Assembly (NCBI GenBank): GCA_937129505.1
Contig: CAKZNJ010000559.1
Coordinates: 1-10,000 of the forward strand
Direction of reading: 5' to 3'
Source: an uncultured Anaerolineae bacterium
GTDB taxonomy: Bacteria > Chloroflexota > Anaerolineae > Anaerolineales > UBA4823
DNA length: 10,000 nt
Shown here piece by piece: positions 6,656-10,000 of this stretch. Under the pieces are notes generated by a model. It ran no database searches. It saw nothing but the letters and a program-made list of their open reading frames with translations, and was not told the DNA's origin. Position numbers and translations under genes: made by a program. How positions within the stretch are numbered: the first letter of the stretch is position 1; every line of letters begins with the position of its first letter.

Positions 6656-7867
6656 ATGTCTAGACAACCTGATGAAGCGCTGATCTTAAGTGCGGTTCGC
6701 ACTCCAAGTGGAAAATTTCAAGGCAGCCTGAGCAGCTTTAGTGCAACCCAACTAGGTGCAATCGTTGTCAGAGAAGCCGTTCGGCGAGCCGGCATTATCG
6801 AAACGGCTGAGATCGATGAAGTCTTGATGGGAAACGTGGTCTCGGCTGGTTTGGGTCAAAATCCTGCCCGTCAGGCAGCCATTTTTGGCGGTCTACCGAC
6901 CAGTGTCGGGGCGACAACGATCAACAAAGTCTGTGGCTCGGGCTTGAAATCAATCATGCTTGCAGCACAGGCTATTCGAGCTGGTGATGGATCTCTCTTT
7001 GTATGTGGGGGCATGGAGAGCATGAGCCGTGCCCCTTATCTGGTGCGCGGTCGTAGCGGCGAATTACGTTTTGGCCACCTGCAATTGGTTGATGCTCTGC
7101 TTCACGATGGTTTGTGGGATGCCTTTGAAAACTGGGGCATGGGTGATGCAGCCGAGTTCATCGCCCAAGAATGGGAGATTCCGCGCCAGGAGATGGACGA
7201 GTATGCGTTCCAGAGCCATCAAAAAGCCATTCAAGCGATTGATCAAGGGAAATTCAAGGCGGAAATCGTGCCGATTGAGATCCCTGCCAAAAAAGGGTCA
7301 GCATTGATTTTTGATACCGACGAGACACCACGCCGCGATACTTCATTGGAAACATTGGCGGCGCTAAAGCCAGCCTTTCAAGCAAATGGGCGGGTCACTG
7401 CAGGAAATTCTCCAGGCCTCAATGACGGAGCAGCAGCGGTGGTGGTTGCCTCGCATCAGAAGGCTGAACAGTTGGGTTTACCTGCATTGGCGCGCATTGT
7501 CGGCTATGCTCAAGCGGCGGTAGATCCCAAACATCTTTTTATCGCACCAGCGCAAGCCATTCCAAAACTGCTAGAGAAAGTTGGTTGGAGCTTAGCCGAG
7601 ATCGATCTCATAGAGCTAAATGAGGCTTTCGCCGCCCAGGTCTTGGCGGATGGTAAAGCGCTAGCGCCTTTGGGTTGGAACTGGGAAAAGGTCAACGTAC
7701 ACGGTGGGGCTATTGCCTTAGGTCATCCTATTGGGGCAAGTGGCGCAAGGGTATTGACTACCTTGATTTATGCCTTGCGCGATCGACAACAAAAACGTGG
7801 CATTGCGTGCCTCTGCTTGGGAGGTGCAGAGGCGGTGGCAATGGCGATCGAGTTACTAGACGCGTGA
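6656..7867 (+). CDS. Thiolase (acetyl-CoA C-acetyltransferase family)
   Basis: Cytoplasmic thiolase of 403 aa, the usual length. It either condenses two acetyl-CoA to acetoacetyl-CoA or cleaves 3-ketoacyl-CoA. Motifs: NKVCGSGLKSI (90-100) with nucleophile Cys93, GGMESMSRAPY (118-128), TAGNSPGLNDGAAAVV (248-263), NEAFAAQ (322-328), GGAIALGHPIGASGAR (350-365) with His357, and the C-terminal acid/base Cys387. All catalytic residues are present. The C-terminal loop, usually CIGGGMG or similar, reads CLGGAEA, so two of the usual glycines are alanine (391, 393). The start at 6656 is set by the AAAGGAGG site. It leads an operon with the dehydrogenase (12-base gap) and the GMC oxidoreductase. Direction and chain length cannot be read from sequence; the neighbouring short-chain type dehydrogenase favours C4 substrates. 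Confidence 0.93.
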   Translation: MSRQPDEALILSAVRTPSGKFQGSLSSFSATQLGAIVVREAVRRAGIIETAEIDEVLMGNVVSAGLGQNPARQAAIFGGLPTSVGATTINKVCGSGLKSIMLAAQAIRAGDGSLFVCGGMESMSRAPYLVRGRSGELRFGHLQLVDALLHDGLWDAFENWGMGDAAEFIAQEWEIPRQEMDEYAFQSHQKAIQAIDQGKFKAEIVPIEIPAKKGSALIFDTDETPRRDTSLETLAALKPAFQANGRVTAGNSPGLNDGAAAVVVASHQKAEQLGLPALARIVGYAQAAVDPKHLFIAPAQAIPKLLEKVGWSLAEIDLIELNEAFAAQVLADGKALAPLGWNWEKVNVHGGAIALGHPIGASGARVLTTLIYALRDRQQKRGIACLCLGGAEAVAMAIELLDA

Positions 7868-7879
7868 GAGGAGAACACA

Positions 7880-8731
7880 ATGGAAATCCGGGAAGTTTAT
7901 GTAATTGGGGCGGGGACGATGGGCAGCGGAATAGCTCAAGTAGCTGCCGTTTCAGGATATCATACAACCGTCATGGATATTATCCCTGAACAATTGGATA
8001 AAGCAAAAGCAGCCATTCAGCGATCGGTAGAGAAATTGCTAAGCAAAGGTCAGCTTACTGCAGATCAAGCCAAACGAGTGGAAGAAATCCGTTACGAGAA
8101 AGAGATGAAATCTATCGGATATGCAGATTTAGTCATCGAAGCGGTAGTTGAAAACTTGAGTGCAAAACAAGCGATCTTTCAGCAAGCAGACGGCCTCTGT
8201 CAGGAGACGGCGATCCTTGCTTCGAACACGTCATCGATCTCGATTACTAAAATTGCTTCAGCGACTAGGCGGCCAGATAAGGTCATCGGAATGCACTTTA
8301 TGAATCCCGTCCCTCTGATGCGGTTAGTCGAGGTCATTCGGGGTCTGATGACCTCGGATGAGGCTACCCAGACTATTCTCGATGTTTGTCGTCTGATGGG
8401 TAAGGAGCCAATTGAAGCCAACGACTCACCCGGCTTTATATCCAATCGCATTCTCTGTCCGATGATCAACGAAGCAATTTTTGCCCTGCAAGAAGGTGTA
8501 GGCACACCGCAAGCTATCGATGCGGTCATGAAATTGGGGATGAATCACCCGATTGGACCTTTGGCTTTGGCGGATTTAATCGGTTTAGATATTGTTTTGG
8601 CAGTGATGGAAGTCTTGCAGCGCGATTTGGGTGAAGATAAATATCGCCCCGCTTATTTATTACGCAAGATGGTGGATGCGGGACATTTGGGTAGAAAAAC
8701 AGGTCGAGGTTTCTATGAGTACACTTCCTAA
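7880..8731 (+). CDS. 3-hydroxyacyl-CoA (3-hydroxybutyryl-CoA) dehydrogenase
   Basis: NAD(P)-dependent enzyme of 283 aa, the size of single-function bacterial 3-hydroxybutyryl-CoA dehydrogenases (Hbd/PaaH type). The Rossmann nucleotide site VYVIGAGTMGSGIAQ lies at 6-20, with Asp33 at the end of the second strand favouring NAD. The catalytic set of the family is intact: Ser118 in SNTSS, His139 in GMHFMNP, Glu151 in LVEVIRG and Asn189 in SPGFISNRILCPMINEA. The C-terminal dimerisation domain carries GMNHPIGPLALADLIGLD (220-237) and ends with GRKTGRGFYEY. GAGGAGAA six bases before the ATG is a good ribosome-binding site. It works next to the thiolase in the same pathway: reduction of acetoacetyl-CoA, or oxidation of 3-hydroxyacyl-CoA during beta-oxidation. 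Its last 17 bases overlap the next gene. Confidence 0.94.
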   Translation: MEIREVYVIGAGTMGSGIAQVAAVSGYHTTVMDIIPEQLDKAKAAIQRSVEKLLSKGQLTADQAKRVEEIRYEKEMKSIGYADLVIEAVVENLSAKQAIFQQADGLCQETAILASNTSSISITKIASATRRPDKVIGMHFMNPVPLMRLVEVIRGLMTSDEATQTILDVCRLMGKEPIEANDSPGFISNRILCPMINEAIFALQEGVGTPQAIDAVMKLGMNHPIGPLALADLIGLDIVLAVMEVLQRDLGEDKYRPAYLLRKMVDAGHLGRKTGRGFYEYTS

Positions 8732-10000
8732 GCAGCACTTCGTTTACGACTATGCAGTGATCGGATCGGGATTTGGGGGGAGTGTGGCAGCGATGCGTTT
8801 GGCGGAGAAGGGCTATCGGGTTTTGGTCATCGAGCGAGGCAAGCGGTTTGAAGACAAAGATTTCGCCACGACGAACTGGAAATTTTGGAAATACTTATGG
8901 CTGCCATCCTTGCGCTGTTTCGGAATTCTGCAGTTGAGTTTCTTTAAGGATGTCTTTGTCCTGCATGGCAGCGGTGTGGGAGGAGGCAGTTTGGGGTATG
9001 CCAATGTCTTGATGGAGCCCGATGACCGTTTATTTGACAACCCCGCCTGGCGTGAATTGGCGGACTGGAAGACTATTCTCAAGCCCTATTATCAGCTTGC
9101 GAAGCGCATGTTGGGAGTCGCCCCCAACCCCAAGTTATGGCATGCTGATCGGCTGTTGCAGGAGATTGCAGCAGAGCTGGGAAGAGCAGACACCTTTCGG
9201 CCGACAGAGGTGGGCGTCTTGTTTGCGGAAAACATTGCCGCTACAGAGGATCAAGAGGTAGAGGATCCTTATTTTGAGGGGAAAGGACCAAAACGACGGA
9301 CATGTAAACACTGTGGCGCCTGTATGGTAGGCTGCCGCTATAACGCCAAAAACACCTTGGTCAAAAATTATCTTTGGTTTGCTGAAAAATATGGCGCAGA
9401 AATCATGCCCGAAAGTGAAGTTGTCGATATTCGCCCATGTCGGGAAGAGCCCCCTGCCCGTTACAGCCTGACGGTAAAATCTTCCACGAAATTTTGGAAG
9501 GCACCGCAACGGATTTTGTGCCGGAATGTGGTGGTCTCGGCCGGGACGGTGGGGACCATCAAGTTGCTGTTAAAATGTCGCGAACGCCAAAGTTCGTTAC
9601 CAGACCTCTCACCCCGCTTAGGAGAAAATGTGCGTACCAACAGTGAGTCTTTGCTTGGCGCGGTGAGCCGCTCAAAGGCGATTGATTATTCTCAAGGGAT
9701 TGCAATTACTTCAATCTTTCAAGCCGATGAAATGACAGCCGTCGAGCCAGTGCGTTATCCAGCAGGTTCTTCGCTGATGCGCTTCCTCAGCGCGCCCCTT
9801 GTCAGCGGACAAAAACCGGTGTTCTTCCGCCTCCTAGAAATGCTGTTGTTGATCTTGCTCCATCCAATGGAAGCGATGAGGGCATATATATTGCCCGGTT
9901 GGGCACGGCGCACGACAATCCTGTTGGTCATGCAGACCGAAGATAGCCGTCTCCGTCTCAAGCTTGGGCGCCATCTCTGGACCGGCTTTCGCGAGGGACT
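8715..10000 (+). CDS. GMC-family (cholesterol-oxidase-like) FAD oxidoreductase, partial
   Basis: The frame is open from ATG 8715 to the right edge, 428 codons, so the C-terminus is missing. The N-terminal FAD site is YDYAVIGSGFGGSVAAMRLAEKGYRVLVIERG (11-42) with GSGFGG and Glu40. The GMC signature-like HGSGVGGGSLGYANVLMEP (84-102) follows, and RNVVVSAGTVGTIKLLL (271-287) is the second FAD-domain motif. Between them, CKHCGACMVGCRYNAKNTLVKNYL (197-220) has four cysteines spaced CX2CX2CX3C, the ferredoxin spacing. Similar Cys-rich segments occur in the cholesterol-oxidase branch of the family. A hydrophobic stretch near 375-383 (EMLLLILLHP) is present. The start is set by GAGG five bases upstream, inside the dehydrogenase gene (17-base overlap), which implies translational coupling. 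The substrate is likely an alcohol or sterol-like compound; the exact one is unknown. Confidence 0.88.
   Translation, partial: MSTLPKQHFVYDYAVIGSGFGGSVAAMRLAEKGYRVLVIERGKRFEDKDFATTNWKFWKYLWLPSLRCFGILQLSFFKDVFVLHGSGVGGGSLGYANVLMEPDDRLFDNPAWRELADWKTILKPYYQLAKRMLGVAPNPKLWHADRLLQEIAAELGRADTFRPTEVGVLFAENIAATEDQEVEDPYFEGKGPKRRTCKHCGACMVGCRYNAKNTLVKNYLWFAEKYGAEIMPESEVVDIRPCREEPPARYSLTVKSSTKFWKAPQRILCRNVVVSAGTVGTIKLLLKCRERQSSLPDLSPRLGENVRTNSESLLGAVSRSKAIDYSQGIAITSIFQADEMTAVEPVRYPAGSSLMRFLSAPLVSGQKPVFFRLLEMLLLILLHPMEAMRAYILPGWARRTTILLVMQTEDSRLRLKLGRHLWTGFREG

Noticed and set aside
7788..8030. GCGATCG-like words recalling the cyanobacterial HIP1 repeat
   Set aside because: I saw only partial matches, none of the full GCGATCGC octamer in the places I checked, and nothing else cyanobacterial.
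9135..9509. 124-codon minus-strand frame under the GMC oxidoreductase
   Set aside because: Antisense to a frame with clear FAD motifs, and it shows no recognisable domain of its own.
9437..9646. Possible frameshift in the GMC gene, because another plus frame is open here
   Set aside because: The main frame from 8715 stays open through this stretch and carries RNVVVSAGTVGTIKLLL, so no frameshift is needed.
1..10000. CRISPR, tRNA/rRNA, insertion sequence, phage or defence system
   Set aside because: I saw no regular spacer-repeat array, tRNA cloverleaf, transposase, integrase or terminal inverted repeats. All long frames belong to housekeeping or metabolic families, plus one unknown membrane protein.

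Overview
The window looks like a chromosomal segment of a free-living bacterium with G+C near one half (judged by eye, not counted). All ten genes belong to ordinary core or accessory families, and I see no phage, transposon, CRISPR or RNA gene. The taxon is an inference: the mix of a divergent MurJ, an xseA/xseB operon and a thiolase/3-hydroxyacyl-CoA dehydrogenase/GMC oxidoreductase cluster reminds me of Chloroflexota (Anaerolineae-like), but nothing here proves it.

Layout. 1-1681 (minus): a two-gene ABC-2 export operon, with the ATPase first and an overlapping membrane permease that runs off the left edge. 1682-1969: a divergent intergenic region with an 11-bp tandem direct repeat near the ABC side, a strong isolated hairpin, and a TATAAT box just before murJ. 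1970-3553 (plus): murJ, the lipid II flippase. 3540-5900 (minus): a tight four-gene operon of xseA, an unrecognised two-helix membrane protein, xseB and a DUF212/YuiD-type PAP2-related membrane protein; its last gene overlaps the murJ 3' end tail to tail. 5901-6038: a second divergent intergenic region. 6039-6548 (plus): a HIT-family nucleotide hydrolase or transferase. 6656-10000 (plus): thiolase, 3-hydroxyacyl-CoA dehydrogenase and a GMC/cholesterol-oxidase-like flavoprotein that runs off the right edge.

How the genes work together. XseA and XseB are the two subunits of exonuclease VII. The thiolase and the dehydrogenase catalyse adjacent steps (acetoacetyl-CoA formation or cleavage, and 3-hydroxyacyl-CoA/3-ketoacyl-CoA interconversion), pointing to beta-oxidation or a C4 acyl-CoA pathway. 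The GMC oxidase is translationally coupled to them, so its alcohol or sterol-like substrate probably feeds or branches from that pathway. The three genes of this right-hand operon have clear Shine-Dalgarno sequences, while murJ, xseA and the HIT gene have weak or none.

I found no convincing new system. The items most worth a second look are the CX2CX2CX3C cysteine cluster in the GMC oxidoreductase, the unknown membrane protein lodged between xseA and xseB, and the 11-bp direct repeats upstream of the ABC operon.
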